A stretch of 64,000 nt of DNA from Robbsia betulipollinis (GCF_026624755.1 NZ_JAPMXC010000001.1:1097219-1161218); one strand, 5' to 3'; shown: positions 46,429 through 55,293, counted from the stretch's first letter. The notes: generated from the sequence alone by a model not told the origin. Translations and numbers: made by a program.

Positions 46429-47499
46429 TTATTCGAGGTGCGCTGGGGAGTTTTTTCGCAAAATGGGCGGCCCGACGGATGCACGCTGCATGAGCGTCAC
46501 CGGCAGGCGGCGTACCGTTTCCGTCGGGCCGTGAACCGCAGGAGCGCGCGTTTCGGAACGTTCGCCGGCGAGCGCCGCCATCAATATTTCGACGCTTGCC
46601 CGGCCCAGATCACCTACTGACTGACGCAAGGTCGTGAGCGGCGGCATCAGCAGGCCGGCAAACTCCATGTCGTCGAAACCGACCAGCGACATATCCCTGG
46701 GTACGTCGAGACCCTGCTCGCGCAGGGTTTCGAGCACGCCTACGGCAAGATAATCGCTCCCGGCGAAGATCGCCGTGGGGCGCTTGCCGAGCGCCAGTAA
46801 CTGCTGCGCGGCGTGCCGCCCGAACGGGCGGTCATAAGCGCCGTATCGGACCAGCGTCGCATCGAAGCGGATACCGGCTTCGCGCAACGCGCGTCGGTAG
46901 CCCGCCAGGCGCTCCCGCACCGAAAACAGGCCGACCGGCCCCGTGACATGGGCGATGCGGCGATGACCCGCTTCGATGAGGTGGCGGCACGCCAGATAGC
47001 CGCCGGTTTCGTTGTCGGTGAACACTTTCGGTACATGCAGGCCGCTGACGTCCTCATCCACCAGAACCAGATTTCGCCTGTCGCCGATCAATCTGCGCAG
47101 GGCGCCGTCATCGGGGCGGTTCGTCGCGAAAATCAGACCGTCGAACCGTTGCGTGTCCAGCCAGCCCAGATACACGGCTTCCCGTTCCAGCTCGTTTCGG
47201 GTGATGCATAGGGCAAGACCCATGCGGAACCCGGCCGCGGCGGATTCGACGGCGTCGGCAAGTTCGGCGAAGAACGGGTTGGCGATATCGGGAATGGCCA
47301 GTCCGATCGTCTCGCTGCTCCCCATGCTCAGGCGCCTGGCCAGGCTGTTGCGCTGGTATTTGAGCGCCCGTACCGCGTCGTTCACGCGCTTCGCCGTGTC
47401 CGGCGGCAGGATCAGGTCGCCATTGAGATAACGCGACACGGTCGACTTCGATACCCCAGCGAGTTCGGCGACGTCGCGGATAGTGGATGGCTTGCCCAA
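46429..47499 (-). CDS. LacI family regulator of the BtpA/ribose-type ABC locus
   Basis: A ~356-residue repressor. The helix-turn-helix (TIRDVAELAGVSKSTVSRYLNG) begins five residues after the chosen start. The sugar-binding domain contains TIGLAIPDIANPFFAEL, FDGLIFATN, GHRRIAHVTGP, AIFAGSDYLAVG and MSLVGFDDMEFAGLLMPPLTTLRQS. TTG 47499 is preferred because GGGGGA lies 7 bases upstream and it gives a normal family N-terminus; the frame to 47646 adds residues unrelated to LacI proteins. It reads toward the importer operon, with its presumed operator between them, so it may be cotranscribed with that operon only in part. Confidence 0.9.
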   Translation of the reverse strand: MGKPSTIRDVAELAGVSKSTVSRYLNGDLILPPDTAKRVNDAVRALKYQRNSLARRLSMGSSETIGLAIPDIANPFFAELADAVESAAAGFRMGLALCITRNELEREAVYLGWLDTQRFDGLIFATNRPDDGALRRLIGDRRNLVLVDEDVSGLHVPKVFTDNETGGYLACRHLIEAGHRRIAHVTGPVGLFSVRERLAGYRRALREAGIRFDATLVRYGAYDRPFGRHAAQQLLALGKRPTAIFAGSDYLAVGVLETLREQGLDVPRDMSLVGFDDMEFAGLLMPPLTTLRQSVGDLGRASVEILMAALAGERSETRAPAVHGPTETVRRLPVTLMQRASVGPPILRKNSPAHLE

Positions 47500-47905
47500 A
47501 AGAAATTCCCCCAATGCTGGTTGGGAGTGTAACGCAACGCAAGCGGCCTTCGGCCGATGCTGGCCTGCGCGCCGGGGCGTGCGTGTCCCATCGCGTTGCA
47601 TCGTCGATGCTTCATGACGGCTCCCCAGCGCGAGCGCCGTGCCCAACTACCCGTATCGTCGGTCAGCCAGGCCCAAGCCCGCATCGGCGCGCGGCCCGGC
47701 CCGGCCCGGCATCGATCAGGCGGCGGGAAACCCCCTTGACGCGAATTTTATGACAATCTTCAATTTGCGAGCGCGTCATACCCGAGCGTGATGGCGATTT
47801 CGAACGCGCGAATGGGTCTTCGAAAAAGCGTTGCCGCTCGGCATGGGCTGTCATAACGCCGCGTACGAACCCGTCTCTTCACGAAATGACCAGGAACATT
47901 CGTCC
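47500..47905. promoter_or_regulatory. Divergent region between the LacI gene and btpA-like gene
   Basis: 406 bases with no gene I can support. The GC-rich part near 47690-47711 carries three CCGGC units. A rightward promoter candidate is TTGACG at 47736-47741 and TTCAAT at 47759-47764 with 17-base spacing, about 140 bases upstream of the BtpA start. No copy of the AACCGGTT operator is seen here, so the BtpA-PfkB pair may be regulated differently from the importer operon. Confidence 0.4.
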
Positions 47906-48751
47906 ATGGCACAAAAGCCCGTTTTGAATCAAAAGCCGAACGTGATCGCGACCCTGTTCGGGCGCAGGAAAGCGGTGATCGGAATGCTCCACTGCCTGCC
48001 GCTCCCGGGTTCGGCGCGATACGATGGACAAACGATGGAAGCCATCATCGCGTTTTCCTGCAACGAGGCGCGCCTTCTCGTCGAAGGCGGCGTGGACGGG
48101 TTGATCGTGGAGAATCACGGCGACATTCCGTTCAGCAAGCCGGACAGCATCGGCCCGGAGACGGTGGCGGCGATGACCATGGTCACGGCGGCCGTGAAGA
48201 ACACCGTCAAGTGCCCCGTCGGCATCAATGTCCTGGCCAACGGCGCGATCCAGGCCCTCGCGATCGCGAAAGCCGCGTCCGCGTCGTTCATCCGCGTGAA
48301 CCAGTGGGCGAACGCCTATGTCGCAAACGAAGGGATCGTCGAGGGACCGGCCGCGCAGGCGACCCGCTACCGGTCATGGCTGCACGCGCGGGACATCAAG
48401 ATTTTCGCCGACGTGCACGTCAAGCACGGCGCGCATGCCATTACCGGCGATCGATCCGTCGCCGAACTCGCCCGGGACGTGGAGTTTTTCGATGCCGATG
48501 CCGCAGTGGCGACCGGCCAGCGGACGGGCGACGCCGCACGGCTCGACGAATTGGAAGCGATCGGATCGGGCACCTCGCTGCCGGTCGTCGTCGGATCGGG
48601 TGTCACGCCGGAGAACGTCGGCGACATGTTCAGCATCGCCGATGCCGTCATCGTGGCGAGCTATCTCAAAACGGATGGCCTGTGGTGGAACGACGTGGAT
48701 CCCGCGCGTCTGCAGGCGTTCATGGCCGCAGCGAACCACGCCCGGTCATGA
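47906..48751 (+). CDS. BtpA/SgcQ family TIM-barrel protein
   Basis: A 281-residue protein of the BtpA family (SgcQ in E. coli). AVIGMLHCLPLPGSARYDG, VDGLIVENHGDIPFSKPD, GINVLANGAIQALAIAKA, FIRVNQWANAYVANEGIVEG, IFADVHVKHGAH and VVVGSGVTPENVGDMF are conserved family segments. The cyanobacterial BtpA affects photosystem I stability, but relatives in sugar loci are presumed enzymes acting on a phosphorylated or nucleoside-like ligand. ATG 47906 has AGGA upstream. It overlaps the kinase gene by four bases (ATGA), so the two act in one pathway. Confidence 0.88.
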   Translation: MAQKPVLNQKPNVIATLFGRRKAVIGMLHCLPLPGSARYDGQTMEAIIAFSCNEARLLVEGGVDGLIVENHGDIPFSKPDSIGPETVAAMTMVTAAVKNTVKCPVGINVLANGAIQALAIAKAASASFIRVNQWANAYVANEGIVEGPAAQATRYRSWLHARDIKIFADVHVKHGAHAITGDRSVAELARDVEFFDADAAVATGQRTGDAARLDELEAIGSGTSLPVVVGSGVTPENVGDMFSIADAVIVASYLKTDGLWWNDVDPARLQAFMAAANHARS

Positions 48752-49644
48752 CCCGCGTTTTCGTCGTCGGCAACGCGGTATCCGACGTGACCCTCAAGGT
48801 GCGGCGTTTTCCCCGGCCGGGCGAGTCCGTTCTGGCCGAATCGATCGTGCGCGCGCCCGGTGGCAAGGGATTGAACCAGGCGGTGGCCGCGCAGCGCGCG
48901 GGCGCCAGCGTGGTTTTCGTCTCCGCGCTCGGCACCGATGCGACGGCGAGCGAGATCGAAAATGCGTTGCGCCGCGAGGGATTCGCCGACCTGCGCCTGC
49001 TCAAGCCCGTGCACGACACCGACGTATCGATCCTGACGGTCACCGTGGACGGGGAAAACGCGATCGTCACCACGGTGGCCTGCACCCAGGCAAGCCGCCC
49101 CGAAAATCTCACGGCATTGCTGTACGACCTGCGACGGGACGACTATGTGCTGATGCAGGGAAACCTGTCGATGCGCACCACCCATGCAGTCGTCGACTTC
49201 GCCCGTGCCCGTGGCGCGAAAATCGTGATCAACGCGGCGCCATGGCACTGGGACGGAACGGCGATCCTCGAGAAGTGCGAGGGCGTGATCGCGAACGAAG
49301 GTGAAATGTGCGAGATCCATGGGCCGGGCGACGTACAAGGTTCGGCCGCGTGGTTACGGGGCAGGGGACCCCGCTGGGTCATCGTGACGCTGGGGGCGAA
49401 CGGCTGCCTGGTGTCCAGTGAGAGCGGCACGCTCCCCGTTGCCGGACATCCCGCCAGCGTCACCGATACCTCGGGAGCGGGCGACGTGTTCTCCGGTGTG
49501 CTGGTCGCCTCCCTTGCGCGAGGCCGGTCACTGACCGATGCGATCCACGCGGGCCAGAAAGCGGCCGCGATCGCGGTGGCGCGTGCGGGTACGTACGCCG
49601 CCATCCCGTCCATAGAGGAAATGGCGCACATCGCCGAAGGGTGA
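48748..49644 (+). CDS. PfkB family carbohydrate kinase
   Basis: A 298-residue ribokinase-like kinase. The N-terminal FVVGNAVSDVTLKVRRFPRPGE and the GGKGLNQAVAAQRAGA di-glycine switch, and the C-terminal DTSGAGDVFSGVLVASLARG with the catalytic Asp, define the family. It transfers phosphate from ATP to a sugar hydroxyl. The ATG overlaps the btpA-like stop. With the importer, phosphotriesterase-like, amidotransferase-like and M20 genes across the regulator, it implies phosphorylation of an intermediate derived from the imported compound. The sugar is unknown. Confidence 0.92.
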   Translation: MTRVFVVGNAVSDVTLKVRRFPRPGESVLAESIVRAPGGKGLNQAVAAQRAGASVVFVSALGTDATASEIENALRREGFADLRLLKPVHDTDVSILTVTVDGENAIVTTVACTQASRPENLTALLYDLRRDDYVLMQGNLSMRTTHAVVDFARARGAKIVINAAPWHWDGTAILEKCEGVIANEGEMCEIHGPGDVQGSAAWLRGRGPRWVIVTLGANGCLVSSESGTLPVAGHPASVTDTSGAGDVFSGVLVASLARGRSLTDAIHAGQKAAAIAVARAGTYAAIPSIEEMAHIAEG

Positions 49645-49820
49645 GGCACGCCCCTCGCTTCCTTCTCGCTTCTGCTCGCTTCTTCTCGCCACCTGCGCGC
49701 GTCGACACCATGGTGCCATTGCCGCCGCGCGCCTTCGCGCGCCACGCGGCGCCGACGAGCGAAAACACAATTCCTCACCAGGAATTCTGTACGTGAAAGC
49801 ACATACACCAGTGTGAATTT

Positions 49821-49847
49821 TTGTTAATATTTGAAAATACTTAACAA
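49821..49847. promoter_or_regulatory. AT-rich dyad upstream of ltnD
   Basis: TTGTTAATATTT and AAATACTTAACAA face each other across GA; the match is perfect apart from one inserted C. It lies 77 bases before the ltnD start in an AT-rich stretch, so it probably overlaps the promoter and acts as operator of the tetronate operon. The regulator may be the DeoR protein encoded at 39364. Confidence 0.6.
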
Positions 49848-49923
49848 CACCGTGCACGTCAAACGGCCGGTGCGCCTCGCGGGCCACCCCGCCGGGCGAC
49901 GCACGCTATCCAGGAAAATGCAA

Positions 49924-50826
49924 ATGAACGACAAAAACGTAGGCGTCATCGGTCTGGGTGCGATGGGCCTGGGCATTGCCCGCTCGCTGTTGCGCGCCGG
50001 TTTCAACGTGCATGCCTGCGACGTGCGCGCCAGCGTGACCGAGCAGTTCGCCGGCGAGGGTGGCGTGGCGTGCGCGTCGCCCGCCGCGCTGGCGGCGGCA
50101 TGCGACGTCATCGTGACGGTGGTGGTGAACGCCGAGCAGACCGAGACGGTGCTGTTCGGCGAGCAGGGCGCCGTGGCGGCGCTGCGCCCCGGCAGCCTGG
50201 TGATCGGCTGCGCGACCGTCGCGCCGGCCTTCGCCGTCGACCTCGGCAAGCGCCTGGAAGAAAAGGGCCTGTTGTATCTGGACGCGCCGATTTCCGGCGG
50301 CGCCGCGAAAGCCGCGTCCGGCGAGATGACGATGATGACCTCCGGCCCCGCGACGTCGTACGCGAAGGCGCAGCCGATCCTCGACGGCATGGCCGGCAAG
50401 GTCTACCGCCTGGGCGACGTCCACGGCATTGGCTCGAAGGTCAAGATCATCAATCAACTGCTGGCCGGCGTGCATATCGCGGCGAGCGCCGAGGCGATGG
50501 CGCTGGGCCTGCGCGAAGGCGTGGATGCCGCCGCGCTGTACGAAGTCATCACCCACAGCGCCGGCAACTCGTGGATGTTCGAGAACCGCGTGCCGCACAT
50601 CCTGAACGCCGACTACACGCCGCTGTCGGCCGTGGACATCTTCGTCAAGGACCTGGGCCTGGTGCTGGACACCGCGCGCACCAGCAAGTTTCCGCTGCCG
50701 CTTTCCGCCACCGCGCATCAGATGTTCATGCAGGCGTCGAGCGCCGGTTTCGGCCGCGAGGACGATTCCGCCGTGATCAAGATTTTCCCGGGCATCACGC
50801 TGCCCGCCGGCAAGAACGAAGCGTAA
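49924..50826 (+). CDS. ltnD: L-threonate dehydrogenase
   Basis: A 300-residue NAD-dependent beta-hydroxyacid dehydrogenase that oxidises L-threonate to 2-oxo-tetronate. The Rossmann motif GVIGLGAMGLGIARSLLRAGF is at residues 6-26. LYLDAPISGGAAKAASGEMTMM is the substrate-binding segment, and GIGSKVKIINQLLAG contains the catalytic Lys. The frame starts at 49831, but ATG 49924 is chosen because AGGA lies 8 bases upstream. It begins the ltnD-otnK-otnC-gntP-otnI operon. Confidence 0.93.
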   Translation: MNDKNVGVIGLGAMGLGIARSLLRAGFNVHACDVRASVTEQFAGEGGVACASPAALAAACDVIVTVVVNAEQTETVLFGEQGAVAALRPGSLVIGCATVAPAFAVDLGKRLEEKGLLYLDAPISGGAAKAASGEMTMMTSGPATSYAKAQPILDGMAGKVYRLGDVHGIGSKVKIINQLLAGVHIAASAEAMALGLREGVDAAALYEVITHSAGNSWMFENRVPHILNADYTPLSAVDIFVKDLGLVLDTARTSKFPLPLSATAHQMFMQASSAGFGREDDSAVIKIFPGITLPAGKNEA

Positions 50827-50836
50827 GGACCGCGCG

Positions 50837-52180
50837 ATGAATACCGCAACGACCCTCGCCACGGACATGGCCGCCGGCACCGCCACCCCCCCGGCGCATC
50901 GCCCCCTGCTGGGCTGTATCGCCGACGATTTCACCGGCGCGACGGATCTCGCCAACATGCTGGTGCGAAGCGGTATGCGCACCGTGCAGAGCATCGGCAT
51001 TCCCGGCCCGGAACTCGCGGCCGGACTGAACGCCGACGTGATCGTCATCGCGCTGAAGTCGCGCACGACGCCCGCCGCCGAGGCGGTGGCCGAATCCCTG
51101 GCGGCGCTGGCCTGGCTGCGCGAACGCGGCTGCGAGCAGATCTTCTTCAAATACTGCTCGACCTTCGATTCGACCCCGGCGGGCAATATCGGCCAGGTCA
51201 GCGAAGCGCTGCTGGGCGCGCTGCACGGCGATTTCACCATCGCCTGCCCGGCGTTTCCGGAGAACGGCCGCACGATCTTCCGCGGTCATCTGTTCGTGCA
51301 GGATGTGCCGTTGAACGAGTCGGGCATGCAGAATCATCCGCTCACGCCGATGACCGACGCCAATCTCGTGCGCGTGCTGCAGTCGCAAACGGCGATGAAG
51401 GTCGGTCTGTTGCGCTACGACACCCTGGCGCAGGGCGCCGACGCGGTGCGCGCGCGGATCGCCGCGCTGCGCGCCGACGGCGTGGGCATGGCGATCGCGG
51501 ACGCGCTTTCCGACGCGGACCTGATCACCCTGGGCGAAGCGTGCGCGGACCTGCCGCTGCTGACCGGCGGCTCGGGTCTGGCGCTCGGCCTGCCGGAGAA
51601 TTTCCGCCGCGCCGGCAAGCTGGCGCGCAACGATGCGGCCGACGTCGCCGAACTGCCTGCGGTGAGCGGGGCGGAGGCGGTGCTGGCCGGCAGCGCGTCG
51701 GTGGCCACCAATGGCCAGGTCGCGGCCTGGCGGGAGGCGGGGCGTCCCGCCCTGCGTATCGATCCCCTCGCGCTCGCGGCGGGCGACCCTGTGGTCGCGC
51801 AGGCGCTGGCGTTCGCCCGGGATGCCGGCGAGACCGTGCTGATCTATGCGACCAGCAGCCCCGAGGAAGTCAGGGCCGTCCAGGCGCAACTCGGCGTGGA
51901 ACGCGCCGGCACGCTGGTGGAGCAGGCGCTGGGCGAGATCGCCGTCGGTCTGCGCGAGGCCGGCGTACGCCGCTTCGTGGTCGCCGGCGGTGAAACGTCG
52001 GGTGCGGTGGTGCAGGCGCTGGATGTGCGCATGCTGCAGATCGGCGCGCAGATCGATCCCGGCGTGCCCGCCACCGTCAGCAGCGGCGGCGCGCACACCC
52101 TGGCGCTCGCGCTGAAATCCGGGAACTTCGGCGGCCGCGATTTCTTCGCGAAGGCCCTGACGCAACTGGCACGGGGTTGA
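50837..52180 (+). CDS. otnK: 3-oxo-tetronate kinase
   Basis: A 447-residue DUF1537-type kinase that phosphorylates 3-oxo-tetronate at the 4-position. The N-terminal half starts LLGCIADDFTGATDLANMLVRSG and includes FFKYCSTFDSTPAGNIG. PAFPENGRTIFRGHLFVQDVPLNESGM follows. The C-terminal nucleotide-binding half has LLTGGSGLALGL and VVAGGETSGAVVQAL. An extended ~25-residue N-terminus precedes the conserved part. ATG 50837 lies 10 bases after ltnD. Confidence 0.94.
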   Translation: MNTATTLATDMAAGTATPPAHRPLLGCIADDFTGATDLANMLVRSGMRTVQSIGIPGPELAAGLNADVIVIALKSRTTPAAEAVAESLAALAWLRERGCEQIFFKYCSTFDSTPAGNIGQVSEALLGALHGDFTIACPAFPENGRTIFRGHLFVQDVPLNESGMQNHPLTPMTDANLVRVLQSQTAMKVGLLRYDTLAQGADAVRARIAALRADGVGMAIADALSDADLITLGEACADLPLLTGGSGLALGLPENFRRAGKLARNDAADVAELPAVSGAEAVLAGSASVATNGQVAAWREAGRPALRIDPLALAAGDPVVAQALAFARDAGETVLIYATSSPEEVRAVQAQLGVERAGTLVEQALGEIAVGLREAGVRRFVVAGGETSGAVVQALDVRMLQIGAQIDPGVPATVSSGGAHTLALALKSGNFGGRDFFAKALTQLARG

Positions 52181-52183
52181 ACC

Positions 52184-52837
52184 ATGATGATCAGCGACAA
52201 TACCCGCGAAAACGCCCAGCGCGAGGAAATCTGCGACGTCGGCCGTCTGCTGTACGGCCGCGGCTACACCGTGGGCAGCGCCGGCAACATCAGCGCGCGT
52301 CTGGAAGACGGCTGGCTGATCACGCCGACCGATGCCTGCCTGGGCCGGCTCGACCCGGCGTCGATCGCCAAGGTGAACCTGGCGGGCGAGTGGGTGTCCG
52401 GCGACAAGCCCTCGAAAACCCTGGCGCTGCACCGGCAGGTCTATGACCGCAACCCGGGCGTGGGCGGCGTCGTGCACACGCATTCGACGCACCTGGTGGC
52501 CCTGACGCTCGCCGGCGTCTGGCGCCCGGACGACATTCTCCCGCCGTTGACGCCGTATCAGGTGATGAAGGTCGGACACATTCCATTGATCGCCTACGAA
52601 CGGCCGGGTTCGCCGAACGTCGCCGAGCAGGTCGCGCGGCTGGCGAACAGCGTGCGGGGCGTGATGCTCGAACGGCTCGGCCCCGTCATCTGGGACAGCT
52701 CGGTCGCGAAAGCCTCCTACGCGCTCGAGGAACTCGAGGAAACCGCGCGGCTCTGGTTGATGAGCGATCCGAAACCCGCGCCCCTCGCACAGGCGGCGCT
52801 CGACGAACTGCACGCCACCTTCGGCGTGCGCTGGTAA
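52184..52837 (+). CDS. otnC: 3-oxo-tetronate 4-phosphate decarboxylase
   Basis: A 217-residue class II aldolase/adducin-fold enzyme that decarboxylates 3-oxo-tetronate 4-phosphate to dihydroxyacetone phosphate. GYTVGSAGNISARLEDGWLITPTDACLG is the phosphate-binding region, and GVVHTHSTHLVAL carries the zinc histidines. Two adjacent ATGs are available; 52184 follows the otnK stop by 3 bases, so the two genes are coupled. The length fits the family. Confidence 0.94.
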   Translation: MMISDNTRENAQREEICDVGRLLYGRGYTVGSAGNISARLEDGWLITPTDACLGRLDPASIAKVNLAGEWVSGDKPSKTLALHRQVYDRNPGVGGVVHTHSTHLVALTLAGVWRPDDILPPLTPYQVMKVGHIPLIAYERPGSPNVAEQVARLANSVRGVMLERLGPVIWDSSVAKASYALEELEETARLWLMSDPKPAPLAQAALDELHATFGVRW

Positions 52838-52948
52838 CGCATTTGCCGGTCGATACGGCGGCGGCGTGTGCTTAACCCTTGCCCCCGCGCCCACGCGTCC
52901 GGCGCTTCCGCGCATGCGGAAAGAACGATAACTATAGGAGACCACCGC

Positions 52949-53026
52949 ATGACGCAGTCTTATCACCCCGACGCGGCAGCGCGCGCCGCGCGCGCCCCCA
53001 CCCTCTGCGGGAGGGCCACGGCATGA
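52949..53026 (+). CDS. Putative 25-residue leader peptide coupled to gntP
   Basis: A short frame (start MTQSYHPDAAARAAR) with a better ribosome binding site, TAGGAG 9 bases before its ATG, than most genes here. Its TGA overlaps the gntP ATG in the sequence ATGA. Ribosomes finishing this frame would be placed on the gntP start, so it may act as a leader that sets transporter translation. The C-terminal half of the peptide is arginine/alanine-rich. Alternatively the frame is fortuitous and the ribosome binding site an old gntP start. Confidence 0.45.
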   Translation: MTQSYHPDAAARAARAPTLCGRATA

Positions 53027-54480
53027 CGCCCTTCCTGTTGATGACCATCGCCGTCGCCGGCATCGTGGCGCTGCTGGTTCTGGTGCTGAAGTTCAAATTC
53101 CAGCCTTTCGTGGCGCTGATGCTCGTGAGCATCGTCGTCGCGCTGGTCGCGGGCGTCAAGCCGAGCGCCCTGGTGTCGACGATCGAAGGCGGCATGGGCA
53201 AGACGCTCGGTCACATCGCCATCATCATCGCGCTGGGCGCGATGATCGGTCGCGTCATCGAGCTCTCGGGCGGCGCCGAGGTGCTGGCGCAGACCCTGAT
53301 CCGGCGTTTTGGCGGGCGGCGCACGCCGCTGGCGCTGGCCGTGGCCGGCTTCATCGTCGGTATTCCGGTGTTCTTCGAGGTCGGCGTCATCATCTTCATG
53401 CCGCTCGCCTACGGCGTGGCCCGCGCCACCCGCAAACCGCTGCTGATCTTCGCGTTGCCGATGTGCGCGGCGCTGCTCTCGGTGCATGCCTTCCTGCCGC
53501 CGCACCCCGGCGCGGTCGCCGCCGCGTCGCAACTGGGCGCGGATCTGGGCCGGGTGCTGATGTTCGGCTTGCCGATGGTCGCCGTGCTCTGCCTGATCGG
53601 CTATGCGGTGGCCGGTCGCATCACGCGCCGTACCTACCCGATGGCCGACGATGTCCGTGCCGAGGTGTACGGCCCGAATGTCAGCAATGCGGATCTTGTC
53701 GCCTGGGGCAACGGCGACTACGCGCATACCGCGTCCCATGCCGCCCCCGGCACGCTGGTGGCCGAGGAGAGCGCGACGACGCTCGCCGCGAAGCTGCCGC
53801 CCGCACCGGCGCCGGGTTTCGGTCTGATCGTCGCCTTGATCCTGCTGCCGATCGTACTGATCCTGGTGGGCACGCTCGTGCCGCCCCTGCTGCCCGCCGG
53901 TTCGCTGCTGCGCGATACCTTGCTGGTGCTGGGCGCGCCGCTGGTCGCCTTGCTGCTCGACACGCTGCTGTGCGCCTGGCTATTGGGTTCGCGCCGCGGC
54001 TGGAGCCGTGCGCAAGTGTCCGACGTCATCGGCTCGGCCCTGCCGGGTGTCGCCATGGTGATCCTGATCGCCGGTGCCGGCGGCGTGTTCGGCAACGTGC
54101 TGGTCAACACGGGCATCGGCGCCGTCGTCTCGAACGCGCTGCGTACCACCGGTTTGCCGATCCTCGCACTGGGCTTCCTGCTGAGCGTGCTGTTGCGTGC
54201 CGTGCAGGGCTCCACCACGGTGGCGCTGGTGACCACCGCCAGCATCCTCACGCCGATGGTCGCCGAATTTCACCTAAGCCCGAATCACCTGGCGCTGTTG
54301 TGTCTGGCGATGGGCGGCGGGGGTCTCGCGATGTCGCATGTCAACGATGCCGGTTTCTGGATCTTCACCAAGCTCGCCGGCCTGAGCGTGGGCGACGGTC
54401 TGCGCACATGGACGTTCCTCGTCACCTTGTTGGGCGTGCTGGGCTTTCTGATGACGCTGGCGCTCTGGCCGTTTGTTTGA
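53023..54480 (+). CDS. GntP family gluconate/tetronate permease
   Basis: A 485-residue membrane transporter with about 12-14 helices. FKFQPFVALMLVSIVVALVAGV and GGMGKTLGHIAIIIALGAMIGRVIELSGGAEVLAQTL are the GntP N-terminal signature. VSIHAFLPPHPG-like LSVHAFLPPHPGAVAAA and AVQGSTTVALVTTASILTP, with SHVNDAGFW, are conserved further on. It should import L-threonate or D-erythronate by proton symport for the surrounding enzymes. ATG 53023 follows GGGAGGG; the frame upstream to 52879 is not used. A central soluble loop (about 205-260) is longer than usual. Confidence 0.92.
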   Translation: MTPFLLMTIAVAGIVALLVLVLKFKFQPFVALMLVSIVVALVAGVKPSALVSTIEGGMGKTLGHIAIIIALGAMIGRVIELSGGAEVLAQTLIRRFGGRRTPLALAVAGFIVGIPVFFEVGVIIFMPLAYGVARATRKPLLIFALPMCAALLSVHAFLPPHPGAVAAASQLGADLGRVLMFGLPMVAVLCLIGYAVAGRITRRTYPMADDVRAEVYGPNVSNADLVAWGNGDYAHTASHAAPGTLVAEESATTLAAKLPPAPAPGFGLIVALILLPIVLILVGTLVPPLLPAGSLLRDTLLVLGAPLVALLLDTLLCAWLLGSRRGWSRAQVSDVIGSALPGVAMVILIAGAGGVFGNVLVNTGIGAVVSNALRTTGLPILALGFLLSVLLRAVQGSTTVALVTTASILTPMVAEFHLSPNHLALLCLAMGGGGLAMSHVNDAGFWIFTKLAGLSVGDGLRTWTFLVTLLGVLGFLMTLALWPFV

Positions 54481-54507
54481 GTTTTTCGATTTCGAATAGG
54501 AATTTTC

Positions 54508-55293
54508 ATGCCTCGCTTTGCTGCCAATCTTTCGATGCTGTATCCGGAACACGATTTTCTGGACCGTTTCGCCGCGGCCCGGGCGGACGGTTTCGATGCG
54601 GTCGAATATCTGTTCCCGTACGACCACCGCGCCGAGGAATTGCGCCAGCGGCTGGATGACAACGGGCTGGTGCAGGCGCTCTTCAACGCCCCGCCGGGCG
54701 ACTGGGCGGCGGGGGAGCGCGGCATTGCCTCGCTGCCCGGCCGGGAAGGCGAGTTCCGCGCAGGCTTTCAGCGCGCGCTCGACTATGCCGCGGTGCTGAA
54801 GAACGACCGCATCCATGTCATGGCCGGGTTGTTGCCCGACCCGGCGCGTCGCGACGCGCACCACGCCGTGTATCTGGAAAACCTGGCCTTTGCTGCGGCG
54901 CAGGCGGCGCAGGTCGGCGTGACGGTCCTGCTCGAACCGATCAACCCGCGCGACATGCCCGGGTTTTTCCTGAATCGTCAGGATCAGGGGCAGGCCATCT
55001 GCAGGGAAGTGGGCGCGGCGAATCTCAAGGTACAGTTCGACTGCTATCACTGCCAGATCGTCGAAGGCGACATCGAAAGCAAACTGCGCCGCGATTTCGC
55101 CGGCATCGGTCATATCCAGATCGCCGGTGTACCGCACCGCCACGAACCGGATCTGGGCGAGGTCAACTACCCCTATCTGTTCGGCGTGTTCGACGAGCTG
55201 GGCTACGATGGCTGGGTGGGCTGCGAGTATCGGCCGCGCGGCGACACGTCGGCGGGGCTGGAATGGTTGCGGGAGTGGCGGCGCGCGGGTTGA
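54508..55293 (+). CDS. otnI: 2-oxo-tetronate isomerase
   Basis: A 261-residue hydroxypyruvate-isomerase-family TIM barrel that converts 2-oxo-tetronate to 3-oxo-tetronate. [39 protein letters not shown] is the family start. [16 protein letters not shown] (metal Glu), [14 protein letters not shown] (Asp/His) and [19 protein letters not shown], with GCEYRPRG (final Glu), line the active site. ATG 54508 is preceded by AGGAAT. Its last 91 bases overlap, on the other strand, the 3' extension of sfnG. Confidence 0.94.
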   Translation: MPRFAANLSMLYPEHDFLDRFAAARADGFDAVEYLFPYDHRAEELRQRLDDNGLVQALFNAPPGDWAAGERGIASLPGREGEFRAGFQRALDYAAVLKNDRIHVMAGLLPDPARRDAHHAVYLENLAFAAAQAAQVGVTVLLEPINPRDMPGFFLNRQDQGQAICREVGAANLKVQFDCYHCQIVEGDIESKLRRDFAGIGHIQIAGVPHRHEPDLGEVNYPYLFGVFDELGYDGWVGCEYRPRGDTSAGLEWLREWRRAG

